NCBI RefSeq assembly: GCF_001428665.1
Contig: NZ_LMIJ01000011.1
Coordinates: 25,905-89,904, forward strand
From: Acidovorax sp. Root219
GTDB taxonomy: Bacteria > Pseudomonadota > Gammaproteobacteria > Burkholderiales > Burkholderiaceae_C
Direction of reading: 5' to 3'
DNA: 64,000 bases
Below are positions 38,631 to 48,232 of the stretch, in pieces. Below the pieces are notes generated by a model, which worked only from the letters and a program-made list of their open reading frames with translations, searched no databases and was not told where the DNA came from. A program made the position numbers and the translations under genes. The first letter of the stretch is position 1. Each line of letters begins with the position of its first letter.

Positions 38631-39209
38631 CTAGCCAGCCTCCAGGGTCTTTCCAATTTCCTCGTCGTACTCGCCGGAGATCAGCACGAAGAGCATCCGG
38701 CACATGCGGCCCGAGCGGTTCGCCCATGCGTGGTTGGTTCCTCGCTGGACGACCACGCTCCCTTGGCGCAGCAGCACCTCGCTGGTGTCGAGCACCAGGG
38801 TCAGTTCGCCCTCGATCACCACTCCATAGTCGACAGACTCCGTGCGGTGCATCAGCGGGTGGGGCGAGTTGTGCTTCACCGTTGAAGCGTCCGCATCGCC
38901 AATCTGCCGAAATGCTTCTTGCATGCGCTCGGCGCCATTCGCAAGGAAATCCTCGGTATCCGGGGGAATATCGACAAAGCGAATGCGCGTGCCGCCTGGA
39001 GGCGGGGGAAGGGCCAGGGAGCCGGTCGTCGGATCCGCACCATTGGAGATGACGGCGGGAGCTTCGAACGTACTCCAGACTTCATGAAAGACCGTGCCTG
39101 GCACAGCAGCAACCTCTACCACCATGGGGAGCGGCCCGCTGCTGCTCACCACCGCCTTGCCTTGCGGGTTGTGCCCTGTCACGACACGATGAATGCACGG
39201 CAATGTCAT
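38631..39209 (-). CDS. Cupin domain protein
   Basis: The protein has 192 residues. A single cupin sits in the C-terminal half, with possible metal ligands in HPLMHRTES and GTNHAWAN. The N-terminal half has an extra beta-rich extension. It overlaps the cyclase gene by 4 bases (ATGA). Members act as dioxygenases, isomerases or binding proteins; no specific reaction can be assigned. Confidence 0.75.
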   Translation of the reverse strand: MTLPCIHRVVTGHNPQGKAVVSSSGPLPMVVEVAAVPGTVFHEVWSTFEAPAVISNGADPTTGSLALPPPPGGTRIRFVDIPPDTEDFLANGAERMQEAFRQIGDADASTVKHNSPHPLMHRTESVDYGVVIEGELTLVLDTSEVLLRQGSVVVQRGTNHAWANRSGRMCRMLFVLISGEYDEEIGKTLEAG

Positions 39210-40012
39210 GCAGCGTCCTCGGTGAAGATCGCAACGGCCCGGGTCCAGCCGGCAGAAGCCCCTCGGATCTTGTGCGGGAAGCAGCTGATGGTGAATCCCG
39301 TCGGCGGAACGGCTTCCAGGTTGTGCAGCTTTTCGAGATGGCAGTAGCCGATGTCGCGGCCCGCCTTGTGCCCCTCCCAAATGAGCGCCTTGTTCCCTGT
39401 CTCAGCGATCTTGGCTGCCGTGTAGGAGAACGGTGCATCCCAGCTCCATGCGTCCGTACCGGTCAGGCGCACCCCGCGCTCCAGCAGGTACATGGTTGCC
39501 TCATAGCCCATCCCGCAGCCTGCGCCCAGGTAGTCAGGGTGGCCATAGCGGCTCCCTGCACGGGTGTTGACGACGACGATGTCCAGCGGCTGCAACTCGT
39601 ATCCGATGCGTTTGAGCTCGGCCTCCACATCCGCAGCCGTGGCGACATACCCATCCGGGAAGTGGCGAAAATCCAGCTTCACGCCAGGCTGGAAGCACCA
39701 TTCAAGCGGTACCTGGTCAATCGTGATCGACGGCCGTGCTCCGCCCAGCTTGGCGTCCTGGGTCGAGTGGAAATGCCAGGGTGCGTCCAGATGCGTACCG
39801 TTGTGCGTGGTGAGCGTCACCCATTCGGCCGCTGCGGCCTCGCCATCCGGGTAGTCCTCGGGGGTGGTTCCCGGAATCATGGCCATGAATTCCGGCAACG
39901 TTTCGGCATGCTTTTGGTAGGTGATCCTGGGGGCGAGTGGTGGAGGATCGGACAGAACGTCGTTCTCCAGGTAGATCGACAGGTCTACGAATCGGTGCTG
40001 AGGCTTCTTCAT
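39206..40012 (-). CDS. Cyclase family (kynurenine formamidase-like) metal hydrolase
   Basis: The protein has 268 residues with the cyclase-family metal motif HNGTHLDAPWHF near residues 70-81 and later KAGRDIGYCHLEKLHNL. Family members hydrolyse N-formyl-kynurenine, cyclic amides or isatin. An amide-hydrolysis step would fit an N-heteroaromatic or aromatic-amide substrate, but this is inference. It starts 19 bases after the third Bug gene. Confidence 0.82.
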   Translation of the reverse strand: MKKPQHRFVDLSIYLENDVLSDPPPLAPRITYQKHAETLPEFMAMIPGTTPEDYPDGEAAAAEWVTLTTHNGTHLDAPWHFHSTQDAKLGGARPSITIDQVPLEWCFQPGVKLDFRHFPDGYVATAADVEAELKRIGYELQPLDIVVVNTRAGSRYGHPDYLGAGCGMGYEATMYLLERGVRLTGTDAWSWDAPFSYTAAKIAETGNKALIWEGHKAGRDIGYCHLEKLHNLEAVPPTGFTISCFPHKIRGASAGWTRAVAIFTEDAA

Positions 40013-40031
40013 GGCTGTGCTTCTCGGCTCT

Positions 40032-41048
40032 TCATTCGGGGACAACACCCACAGCGCGAGCCAGCGCCTGGTGCTTTTGAACTTCTGCGTCGTAGAACTT
40101 GTCGAGTGCGGCCAGCGACAACGGCGCCTGCGGATCGGTTCCCTGGCTCCGCAGGAAGGCTTGCACCTCCTGGTCACGCATGGCGGCTTCGAACGCCTGG
40201 TGCAAGCGTTGGAGTGCAGCATCCGGCGTGGTGCGAGACACCAGCAGCGCCCCCCATGCCGTGTGAACAAACGACTGCAAGGCTGGATCCAGGGTCTTCA
40301 AAGTAGCAACCCTCGGCAACAGCGCCGGCGATTGCTCCGCAGTGCTGCCGAAGGCGCGCAGCTTGCCTGTGGTGATGAGATCGAGCGCCAGGCCACCGAG
40401 CGGAACGAATGAGAGGTCGATCTGGCCACCCGCCAGGTCTTGCACCGCCGGTGGGACACCGCGGTAGGGGATGTGAACGAGCTGCACCCCACACAGGCGC
40501 GCCCATTGCGCGCCCATCAAGTGGATCATCGACCCAGGTCCAATATGGCCGAAGCTCAGGGGTTTCCCTGTCTTGTCCGCCGAGCGTGCCAGAGCCAGGA
40601 GTTCTGAGTGTGTCTGTGCGGGGAGACCGGGACGGCCGGCCAACACATAGCTTGTCCGTCCGAGCAGACCGACGGGTTTCATCTGCTCCGGCTTGTAGCG
40701 GACGCTGGCGAGGGTGGCCGGGGTAAGGATTGGCTCGGTCTGGGACACCATCACGGTGGTGAATCCATCGGCGGGCGCATTGAGCATCTTCTGCACGCCG
40801 ATCGACCCACCTGCGCCAGGCATGTTCTCCACGATCACCGGTTGGCCAAGTGACTTCTGGAGCTGCACCTGGAGCTTTCTGGCGAACACGTCGCTCGGAT
40901 TGCCAGCTGGCTGTGGAACGATGATCGTCAGATGGCGCCCATCCTGGGCGATGGCCAAAGGTGCCAGACCCGTGCCCGCCAGCGAGACCAGCAGCGAACG
41001 CCGGTTCATCGCCCGCCGTGGGGTGGTGTGTTCTTGCTGTTCACTCAT
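40032..41048 (-). CDS. Bug/TctC family substrate-binding protein 3
   Basis: The protein has 338 residues. GGAG lies 8 bases before the ATG at 41048, which overlaps the MFS stop. A twin-Arg-like signal (MNRRSLLVSLAG) is followed by Bug motifs IVPQPAGNPSDVFARK and VENMPGAGGSIG. It is the third orphan Bug protein in 15 kb. Confidence 0.85.
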   Translation of the reverse strand: MSEQQEHTTPRRAMNRRSLLVSLAGTGLAPLAIAQDGRHLTIIVPQPAGNPSDVFARKLQVQLQKSLGQPVIVENMPGAGGSIGVQKMLNAPADGFTTVMVSQTEPILTPATLASVRYKPEQMKPVGLLGRTSYVLAGRPGLPAQTHSELLALARSADKTGKPLSFGHIGPGSMIHLMGAQWARLCGVQLVHIPYRGVPPAVQDLAGGQIDLSFVPLGGLALDLITTGKLRAFGSTAEQSPALLPRVATLKTLDPALQSFVHTAWGALLVSRTTPDAALQRLHQAFEAAMRDQEVQAFLRSQGTDPQAPLSLAALDKFYDAEVQKHQALARAVGVVPE

Positions 41049-42205
41049 ACCGTTGCTCCAATGAAATTCTTGGTTTCCGACGCTTTGGGGATCTTCGTGA
41101 AGGCGTAGATGGCCAGGGCGTCGACGACCAGGGCAGCGATTCCGAGGCTTTCATAGCCAAACTGCTTGACCAGTGTTCCGCCGACGATGGGCCCCAGGGC
41201 CGCGCCGATCATGAGCATCGCCGGTGTTGCCGACAGCGCTCTGCCGCTGGGATCGAGTTGAGCGAGTGCACCGAAAGCGAATGTGTGCGTGAAGATCATC
41301 ACCGCCGCGAAGACTGAAGCGGCCGCCGCATAGGGTGCGAAGCTCGTACCGTTCACGATCACCAGCACCAGGACTGCTTGCGCAAGGGGGCCCACCAGCA
41401 GGACGCTTCGAACAGACCAGCGCTTCTCCAACCAGGCGGCGAGAGCGGCGGGAACCAGGTTGACGAAGCCAAGGGCAATGAGCACTGCAGTCACTGCCTG
41501 TGCAGTGAACCCTCGATCTGAACCGACCCGCTCCAGGAAGCTGAACATCATCGACTGCACCAGGCCCATGCAGGCGACGCCTGCGGCGCCCCACCAGACG
41601 GCACGAGGCAGCCGTGAGGCAGACGCCTTCTCCTGGGCAGCGAGCGTGCCCTTGTCCTTGTCAGGAAATCCCAGCAGCGCAAAGGCAGCACCAGCCACCA
41701 TCACGACGGCGAAGATCTGGAAGAGCGTTGCGCCGCCGCGGGTGGCTACCAGGTGGGTCGCCGCCGCCATGAAGACGATCCCGAAGACCCCCAGTGCAAT
41801 GCCGACCACAGCGAACAGCCGGTGCGGATTCGCACTGCTGGCGATCGTCCCGTGGGTCACGCTCAAGGCAGCGCCAGCGGCCACACCAGCGACGATGTGC
41901 AAAACAGCGAGCATGCCAAAGCCTGTGGTCGTCGACGCCACGGCGAACCCCAGGGCCGCCAGGCCAAACCCGATGGATGCAACCCATCGCCCGACAAGCA
42001 GGTGGAAGATCGGAGCAAGGAAGAGACTGGCACCGACAGCGCCAGCAAGAAAGAGCGTTGCCAGCAGGCCTGCTTGCTGCGGGTCAAATCGGTAAAAGGA
42101 GATGAGTGTCCCCACCCAGATGGGCAGTGCGACAAGATCCACCATGCCTGCGCAGTGGCCCACCATCAGTGCGGCGCGGCCTCGGAGGGAAGCGGTTGTG
42201 ATCAT
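41045..42205 (-). CDS. Major facilitator superfamily transporter
   Basis: The protein has 386 residues with 12 predicted helices. GAGGAG lies 8 bases before the ATG at 42205; a GTG at 42214 is less likely. The loop D-R-x-x sequences are weak, so the subfamily is unclear. In context it probably imports the aromatic substrate or exports an intermediate. It sits directly after the FAD monooxygenase gene (12 bases). Confidence 0.8.
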   Translation of the reverse strand: MITTASLRGRAALMVGHCAGMVDLVALPIWVGTLISFYRFDPQQAGLLATLFLAGAVGASLFLAPIFHLLVGRWVASIGFGLAALGFAVASTTTGFGMLAVLHIVAGVAAGAALSVTHGTIASSANPHRLFAVVGIALGVFGIVFMAAATHLVATRGGATLFQIFAVVMVAGAAFALLGFPDKDKGTLAAQEKASASRLPRAVWWGAAGVACMGLVQSMMFSFLERVGSDRGFTAQAVTAVLIALGFVNLVPAALAAWLEKRWSVRSVLLVGPLAQAVLVLVIVNGTSFAPYAAAASVFAAVMIFTHTFAFGALAQLDPSGRALSATPAMLMIGAALGPIVGGTLVKQFGYESLGIAALVVDALAIYAFTKIPKASETKNFIGATV

Positions 42206-42217
42206 GATGGGCACTCC

Positions 42218-43348
42218 TCAAATCGGCTGGGCCAGCGCCATCAACGACTCGCGCATGATGCGCGCGTGCTCCTCCTTGTCCCCGCCGGCAATCTCGATCT
42301 CGCCCAACCGGGCCGAGTTTTCGACCACCATCCGGCAGCGCTCCCAGCGGCGATTCTCGAAGGAAGACAGCGCAGCGTCGACGTCGGTTGCACGGCCCAA
42401 TTCTTCAGCCAACACCAGCGCGTCTTCAATCCCGATGCAGGCGCCTGACGCCAGATGCGGAGTGGTCGCATGCACCGTGTCACCGATCAGGACCACACGC
42501 CCTTTGAACCACGGCCTGGGCAGGAGAAGCCCTTCGAGAGGGCGGTACACGATCTGCGAGTCAGGACCAATCTGCGATTTGATCTGTTGCAGCACCGGTG
42601 CATGGAAGTCGTCGAGCAGTCCACGCAGATGGGCTGCAAATGTTGACGGCTCGACATGTACATTGGCTGGCCTCGGCTCGGTGACGAAGAGGTACATCTC
42701 TGACTTCGACACGGGGTTCACTCCCGGTTTGACCCGAGGGCCCATCCACATGGTGGCTGTCTCGACCTCGGCCGGACGGGGCAATACTGCACGCCAGACA
42801 GCCTGGCCGCTGTACTTGGGCTTTGCAGAGGCCGGGAAGACCGCCTCGCGCACTGCGGAGTACAGGCCGTCCGCACCGATCACCAGGTCATAGCGTCGGC
42901 TCTGTCCATCACTGAACTGGACCTCGGCCCCCTCGGCATCCTGGTGAATGTGGGTGAACGTGCACCTTAGCCGAATATCTGCGCCAGAGGCGCGCGTGGC
43001 ATCGGCCAGTATCTTCGCCAGCACCGGACGCATGATGGCGCCGCCTCCGGGAACATCGGGCCCCGCGATGCGCGGCGTGGGCAGATTCCCGATTTTGTCC
43101 CCCACGGGGCTGCAAAACTGGACTCCATCGGCGGCACTGCCTTGGGCAAGGAAGGCATCCAGTATCCCCAGCTGGCGGAATGCACGCAGCGTTGCACCAC
43201 CCAGGCTGATGCCCGCGCCGTAGCTGCGCCAACCTGGATCGATCTCGACCAGATCAACGGCGATGCCTTGCTTGCGAAGCTCGATGGCAGCCGCCATCCC
43301 GGAAAACCCGCCGCCAATGATCAGGACGCGGCGAAACAGTGAACTCAT
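42218..43348 (-). CDS. FAD-dependent aromatic monooxygenase
   Basis: The protein has 376 residues of the PHBH-type class A: GGGFSGMAAAIELR at the N-terminus, the DG motif in IGADGLYSAVR, and GDTVHATTPHLASGACIGIEDA for FAD ribityl binding. It hydroxylates an aromatic ring, possibly with decarboxylation as in 6-hydroxynicotinate or salicylate hydroxylases. It overlaps the Rieske gene by 4 bases and is well placed to make a catechol-like substrate for the dioxygenase. Confidence 0.87.
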   Translation of the reverse strand: MSSLFRRVLIIGGGFSGMAAAIELRKQGIAVDLVEIDPGWRSYGAGISLGGATLRAFRQLGILDAFLAQGSAADGVQFCSPVGDKIGNLPTPRIAGPDVPGGGAIMRPVLAKILADATRASGADIRLRCTFTHIHQDAEGAEVQFSDGQSRRYDLVIGADGLYSAVREAVFPASAKPKYSGQAVWRAVLPRPAEVETATMWMGPRVKPGVNPVSKSEMYLFVTEPRPANVHVEPSTFAAHLRGLLDDFHAPVLQQIKSQIGPDSQIVYRPLEGLLLPRPWFKGRVVLIGDTVHATTPHLASGACIGIEDALVLAEELGRATDVDAALSSFENRRWERCRMVVENSARLGEIEIAGGDKEEHARIMRESLMALAQPI

Positions 43349-43695
43349 GAACTTGTCTCCTTGTAGTTGTGCAATCGAGCGTGGATCTCTCCATCGCGCT
43401 CGATATGGATCTCGATAGGTGTCAGCGCGTCACCCAGGCAGGGCCCCAGCGTGCATATGCCCGTCGAGATATCGAACTGCGCGCCATGGGCGGCGCAGAC
43501 GATGCGATCTCCTGAGGCACTGAGGTATTCGTCCTTTCGCCAGGCCATCGGCGTCTGGTGGTGCGGGCAAGAATTGGCGTAGGCAAGTGGCTTTCCACCG
43601 CGCATCACGATGAATACGCTGTCCTGACCTTCACCGTATGGATCAAGCCCACGCGACCCATTCGGGGGAAGGTCTCGGAGATGGCACAGCCTCAC
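43345..43695 (-). CDS. Rieske [2Fe-2S] protein
   Basis: The protein has 116 residues from a GTG at 43695 with AAGG about 8 bases upstream; it starts 2 bases after the dioxygenase stop. Cluster ligands are visible as CPHH near residue 42 and CAAHGAQF near 66. This is a ferredoxin-like electron carrier or a stand-alone Rieske domain. No oxygenase alpha subunit or reductase gene is nearby, so its partner is unclear. Confidence 0.85.
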   Translation of the reverse strand: MRLCHLRDLPPNGSRGLDPYGEGQDSVFIVMRGGKPLAYANSCPHHQTPMAWRKDEYLSASGDRIVCAAHGAQFDISTGICTLGPCLGDALTPIEIHIERDGEIHARLHNYKETSS

Positions 43696-43697
43696 GA

Positions 43698-44645
43698 TCA
43701 GCCCTTCGGCGCGCCAGCCCCCGGAGGGGGCCCCGAAGGCGCCCACTTCTCGCGGTGCTGGAACAGGAACAACTGCGACGCGTCGGCGCTCATGGGAACC
43801 TCGCGGGCCACCCAGGCCTCGTCGTGCAGATCCATGTCCGCGTCGTATTCGACATGGCAGCCCAGCGGCGAATTGAAGTACCAGAACCAGTTGCTGCCGA
43901 ACCGGTGGCGCCCCGGTCCCCAGAAGCTCTGGTAGCCCTTCTCCACGAAACGGGTGCCCGCCAGCATGACCTCGGTGGGCCCGCCCATGTGAAAGGTGAA
44001 GTGCTCACAACCCTTCATGAAGGGCGGCGTCTGGATCATGAACAGCGTGTGGTGATCGCTGGTGCCCGCGGGCCGCAGAAAGGGTCCGACGCCGGTGAAC
44101 CGGTCCGTGCAAACGAACCCCAGCCGTGCGTAGAACGCCTCGGCCTTGACCGCATCGGGAACAAAGTAGACAACGTGGGACAGGGACCGCGGCTTGGCCG
44201 CCATGTCCGCCCAAAGGCCCAGCGCATTCGCGCCACGCTGCGGCGCCGCACCGGGTGCGTTCACCGATTCGGCAGGCAAGGAGATCGGTTTGCGCACGGT
44301 CACCTGGAACGCGAGCGCGAACCCCATGTCATCGACAGCGCGCACCACACCGTCTGTGCGGCTGACCTGCCGGTCCTTCGCCAGCTCTGCCTCGATGGCA
44401 TCCAGGCTCTCCTGGTCGGCTACGCCATACACTGTCTCGCGCAACATGCTGGCCGTGCCCATGGAGGCGGGTAGCGATGGATCATCCTTCGCGAGTACCA
44501 CCACGGAGGTGCCGTCGAGCGCCTCGAAGCGGCCCTGCTGCCCAGGCGCATCGCTGCGGGTAAGGCCATAGTCGGCCAGGTACTGCCCGCAGGCAGCGAT
44601 GTCGTCCACTCCGAATACGAGTGCGTCGGGTCCGATGATGTTCAT
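43698..44645 (-). CDS. Type-I extradiol (VOC-fold) ring-cleavage dioxygenase
   Basis: The protein has 315 residues with two VOC modules. Probable iron ligands are His near residue 157 (LSHVVYF), His near 213 (EHFTFHM) and Glu near 263 (CHVEYDADMD), the His-His-Glu set of BphC-type enzymes. AGGAAA precedes the ATG at 44645. It should open a catechol-like ring beside the two hydroxyls. The ring type is not known. Confidence 0.83.
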   Translation of the reverse strand: MNIIGPDALVFGVDDIAACGQYLADYGLTRSDAPGQQGRFEALDGTSVVVLAKDDPSLPASMGTASMLRETVYGVADQESLDAIEAELAKDRQVSRTDGVVRAVDDMGFALAFQVTVRKPISLPAESVNAPGAAPQRGANALGLWADMAAKPRSLSHVVYFVPDAVKAEAFYARLGFVCTDRFTGVGPFLRPAGTSDHHTLFMIQTPPFMKGCEHFTFHMGGPTEVMLAGTRFVEKGYQSFWGPGRHRFGSNWFWYFNSPLGCHVEYDADMDLHDEAWVAREVPMSADASQLFLFQHREKWAPSGPPPGAGAPKG

Positions 44646-44677
44646 CTGGGTGTTTCCTGGATCTTGGTTGTGCATGC

Positions 44678-45835
44678 TCAGGCGGTGTGTCCGCCCAGGG
44701 TTTCGGCCACCCAGTCGGCGATGTAGTGGCCTGCATTGATGCTGTTGTCGAAGCTGCTGTGCTGCACGCCGCCCTCGCGCTCGGTGAAGACCTTGAGCTC
44801 GCGCTTGGGGCTGTTGACCAGCTGTTCGTAGGTGCGGTGCGCCCACTGCAGGGGAATCTGGGAGTCCTTTTCTCCATGCGTGACAAGGAAGGGCACGCGG
44901 ATGCGGTCCAGGACACCGTCCAGGTGCACCTGCTCGGCGATGCGCATGAAGTCATCCATGTCCTTAGCTCCCCAGACCCAGCGCACGTGCTCCCAGTAGT
45001 GCGGAACGGGAAGGCTGCCTTCCTTGGCAAGGCGCTTCTTTTGCACATCGCGCCAGTCATGGTTCGCGCCCCAGACCACGCCGCAGGCGAACCGTGGTTC
45101 GAACGCCACCGCGCGCGGGCAGTAGTAGCCACCGAGCGACACGCCTTCAAGACCAATCCGCCTGGAGTCCACGTGGGGCTGCTGTTCAAGCCAATCGACG
45201 ATGCGGCTGGCCCAGTGCTCGCTGTCGAAGCGAGCGGTCAGGCCGTGAAGACGCAGCGCTTCTCCCGTGCCAGGCTGATCAACAACCAGCGAACTCACCC
45301 CACGGCGCGCCAACCAGCTCGGCAGCCCCACGCGGTACTTCATCTCCTTGGTGGAGTCCAGGCCATTGACCTGCACCAGGATCGGGGCTGCTCCGCTCGC
45401 GCCTTCAGCACGCACGTAGAGTGCAGACAGGTGCTTTCCCTCATAGGGGATCTCGACGCGAGTGCAGTTCTCGCGACCCAGTTGCAGCCCTTTTGCGAAC
45501 ACCTCCAGGAAGCGGCCGTAAAGAGCCGTCCTGCCGGGTGCCCCATGGGCCTGCAAGCGCTCGGCGGTCAGGTAGTAGGTGGCTGCTCGGCTGTACTTCT
45601 CCCCTGCGGAAAGCGCACGGCCCGCAGCTTCATCTTCGGCTGCGAGTTCGCACAGCTTGTCGGCCATTCGCGCCCAGGTCTCACGGAACGCTGCTGTGCC
45701 TGCGGCGTCGGGAGCCTTGGCAGCCTCCTGCAGCGGAGCACACATCGCTTCGATCTCACCGATGCGTGCCCCCATCTCGATGGCCAGATTGACGGACAGG
45801 TTCCAGACGTAGTTGGTTGGAAAATACTTGAACAT
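44678..45835 (-). CDS. Alpha/beta hydrolase, DHPON hydrolase-like
   Basis: The protein has 385 residues. A helical N-terminal domain of about 130 residues precedes the hydrolase fold. The nucleophile Ser is in GVSLGG near residue 233, Asp near 322 (GEKDSQIP) and His near 356 (GGVQHSSF). The architecture matches 2,6-dihydroxypseudooxynicotine hydrolase, which breaks a C-C bond in nicotine breakdown. Here it may cleave the dioxygenase product. It starts 6 bases after the RND gene. Confidence 0.83.
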   Translation of the reverse strand: MFKYFPTNYVWNLSVNLAIEMGARIGEIEAMCAPLQEAAKAPDAAGTAAFRETWARMADKLCELAAEDEAAGRALSAGEKYSRAATYYLTAERLQAHGAPGRTALYGRFLEVFAKGLQLGRENCTRVEIPYEGKHLSALYVRAEGASGAAPILVQVNGLDSTKEMKYRVGLPSWLARRGVSSLVVDQPGTGEALRLHGLTARFDSEHWASRIVDWLEQQPHVDSRRIGLEGVSLGGYYCPRAVAFEPRFACGVVWGANHDWRDVQKKRLAKEGSLPVPHYWEHVRWVWGAKDMDDFMRIAEQVHLDGVLDRIRVPFLVTHGEKDSQIPLQWAHRTYEQLVNSPKRELKVFTEREGGVQHSSFDNSINAGHYIADWVAETLGGHTA

Positions 45836-45841
45836 GGGGAC

Positions 45842-48232
45842 CTATGCCGCTACTGCGGCGGTAGCTGTGGAAGAACGGGAGGCCGTGGTGCGCTGCGCCG
45901 ATGGCCTGAGGAGAAAATGCGCGAGAGCAGGCACCAGGACCAACGCGCCGAGCATGTTGAGAAGGAACATGAATGCCAGCAGCAGACCCATGTCGGCTTG
46001 GAACTGAATCGGGCTGAAGACCCAGGTGAACACGCCAGCCGCCAGGGTCACACCTGTCAGCATGACGACCTTGCCCGTGAAAAGCAGGGCATGCTGGTAG
46101 GCGGCGGAGAGCGACTCCCCCATGCGCAGACGGGCCAGCGTGATCGAGAGGATGTACAGGGCGTAGTCGATGCCGATGCCCACGCCCAACGCGATCACGG
46201 GCAGGGTTGCCACCTTCACGCCGATCCCCAGGATCACCATGAGCGCCTCTGCCAGAACCGAGGTCAACAGCAAGGGCAAGATGGCCACAACCACCGCACG
46301 CCAGGACCTGAATGTGATGAACGAGAGCACGATGACGGCGGCATAGACCAGCCCCAGCATCTGCCACCAGGCCTTGGCGACCACGACATTGGTGGCTGCC
46401 TCGATGCCCGCCGAACCGGCCGCCAGAAGGAACTTGGCATCCTTCGTATCGTTGGCCTGGACAAACGACTCCACGTGGGACACGACCCGTGACAAGGTTT
46501 CTGCCTTGTGGTCGCGCAGGAACACATACAACGTCAGCAGGCTGCAGGTGTCGTTGTACAGACCACGCGGTGCGCCGGCGGTCACGGTGTTGATCATGTC
46601 CTGGTTGGGCAGGAACTCGTACCACTTGGGACTGCCCTCGTTCAGCCCGGAGAGCACCCGGCGGTTGAGCAACGCCAGGGTGTTCGTGCTTTCGACGCCG
46701 TCAAGCTGTCTGAGCTGCCACTCCAGTGCATCGACCCGATTGAGGGTTTCGTAGTTCGCGCACTGGCCGGGTGGGGTGGTGACCATGACGGCCATCACGT
46801 CGCTCGACGCACCATAGCTTTTCGCCATGAAGGCCACGTCCTGGTTGTAGCGGCTGCCCGAGCGCAGCTCGGGCGCGCCCGCGCCGAGGTCGCCGATCTT
46901 CAGCTGGGTGCTCAAGGCAAACCCGCCCGCGCCAAGGGCGACGGCCGCCACCAATGCGGCTGTGGCTGCGCCGCGCCGCGTAAAGCGGTCCAGGGTAGCC
47001 CACAGGGGATGCCTGGAAGCGCCCTGCGCAATCGCGCGCTCATCGCGCAGGCTGCGCTCTGCCGCCTGGGCGCTCACACCGGTGTACGAGAGCATGATCG
47101 GCAGCAGGATCAGGTTGGTGAAGATCAGGGCGGCAACGCCAATGGACGCCGCAATGGCCAGCTCCCGTATCACGGTGATGTCGATGACGAGCAGCACCGC
47201 AAACCCCACGGCATCCGCCAGCAAGGCGGTGAGGCCGGCAAGGAACAGGCGCCGAAAGGTGAAACGAGCCGCCACCAGTTGGTCCATGCCCCGCCCTACG
47301 TCCTGCATGATCCCGTTCATCTTCTGCGCGCCATGGCTCATGCCGATGGCGAACACCAGGAAGGGGACCAGGATGGAGTAAGGGTCCAGCGAATAGCCCA
47401 GCACCGGCAGCAGGCCCAGCTGCCACACGACGGCGACCAGCGAGGCGGCAACCACCAGCCCCGTCGAGCGAATGCAGCGTGTGTACCAGTACACCATCGC
47501 GGTGCAGATCGCCACCGCCAGCGCGAAGAACACCAGCACCGCCCGCACCCCTTCGATCAGGTCGCCCACCAGCTTCGCGAAGCCTGTGACATGCAGCTCC
47601 ACGCCCTTGGCCTCGTACCTCGTCCGCAGGGCTTCAAGCCGCTGGCCCAAAGCGCCGTAATTCAGCGGCAGGCCGGCGCTGTCCTTGGTGAGCAACGGCA
47701 CGAAAATGACCGTGGATCGGGCATCTGCGGCAACCAGTTGCCCGACCTCGCCGGAGCGGGCCACATTGAGTTGCAGCCGCTGAAGGCTCTGGGCACCTCC
47801 GTCATAGCCATCGGGGATCACCGGCCCACCTTCCAGCCCGTCTTCGGTCACGCCGACCCAGCGGGTGTTCGGCGTCCAGAGGCTCTTCATCTGGTTGCGC
47901 GCCACACCTGGCAGCAGAAACACTTCATCGCTCAACTGGCGCAGCGTGTCCAGGTAGGCCGCGTCGTAGATGGAGCCTCGGGGATTGGCAACGGCAATGC
48001 GCACGGCATTCCCCAACCCGGTCAGCTCCGCCTGGTGGGCAAGGTAGTTCTGGATGTAGGGGTGCGATGTCGGGATGGTCTTCTCAAAGCTGGCGTTGAG
48101 CGTCAGGCGCGACACTTGCCAGCCGAGGACGGCAGTGACTAGCGCACACAGCACCACCACCCAAGCTCGGTGGTTGAACAGCAGGCGTTCAAGAGATGAA
48201 CCGCTGCGGGGATCGAATTTGGCGGCGTTCAT
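45842..48232 (-). CDS. RND/MMPL family transporter
   Basis: The protein has 796 residues: two repeats of one helix, a large periplasmic domain and five or six helices, the hydrophobe/HpnN-MMPL layout. It lies in the inner membrane and usually exports or moves hydrophobic molecules. The stop of the YCF48 gene overlaps its start by 4 bases. With DUF1302, DUF1329 and YCF48 proteins it forms a recurring envelope module. Confidence 0.87.
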   Translation of the reverse strand: MNAAKFDPRSGSSLERLLFNHRAWVVVLCALVTAVLGWQVSRLTLNASFEKTIPTSHPYIQNYLAHQAELTGLGNAVRIAVANPRGSIYDAAYLDTLRQLSDEVFLLPGVARNQMKSLWTPNTRWVGVTEDGLEGGPVIPDGYDGGAQSLQRLQLNVARSGEVGQLVAADARSTVIFVPLLTKDSAGLPLNYGALGQRLEALRTRYEAKGVELHVTGFAKLVGDLIEGVRAVLVFFALAVAICTAMVYWYTRCIRSTGLVVAASLVAVVWQLGLLPVLGYSLDPYSILVPFLVFAIGMSHGAQKMNGIMQDVGRGMDQLVAARFTFRRLFLAGLTALLADAVGFAVLLVIDITVIRELAIAASIGVAALIFTNLILLPIMLSYTGVSAQAAERSLRDERAIAQGASRHPLWATLDRFTRRGAATAALVAAVALGAGGFALSTQLKIGDLGAGAPELRSGSRYNQDVAFMAKSYGASSDVMAVMVTTPPGQCANYETLNRVDALEWQLRQLDGVESTNTLALLNRRVLSGLNEGSPKWYEFLPNQDMINTVTAGAPRGLYNDTCSLLTLYVFLRDHKAETLSRVVSHVESFVQANDTKDAKFLLAAGSAGIEAATNVVVAKAWWQMLGLVYAAVIVLSFITFRSWRAVVVAILPLLLTSVLAEALMVILGIGVKVATLPVIALGVGIGIDYALYILSITLARLRMGESLSAAYQHALLFTGKVVMLTGVTLAAGVFTWVFSPIQFQADMGLLLAFMFLLNMLGALVLVPALAHFLLRPSAQRTTASRSSTATAAVAA

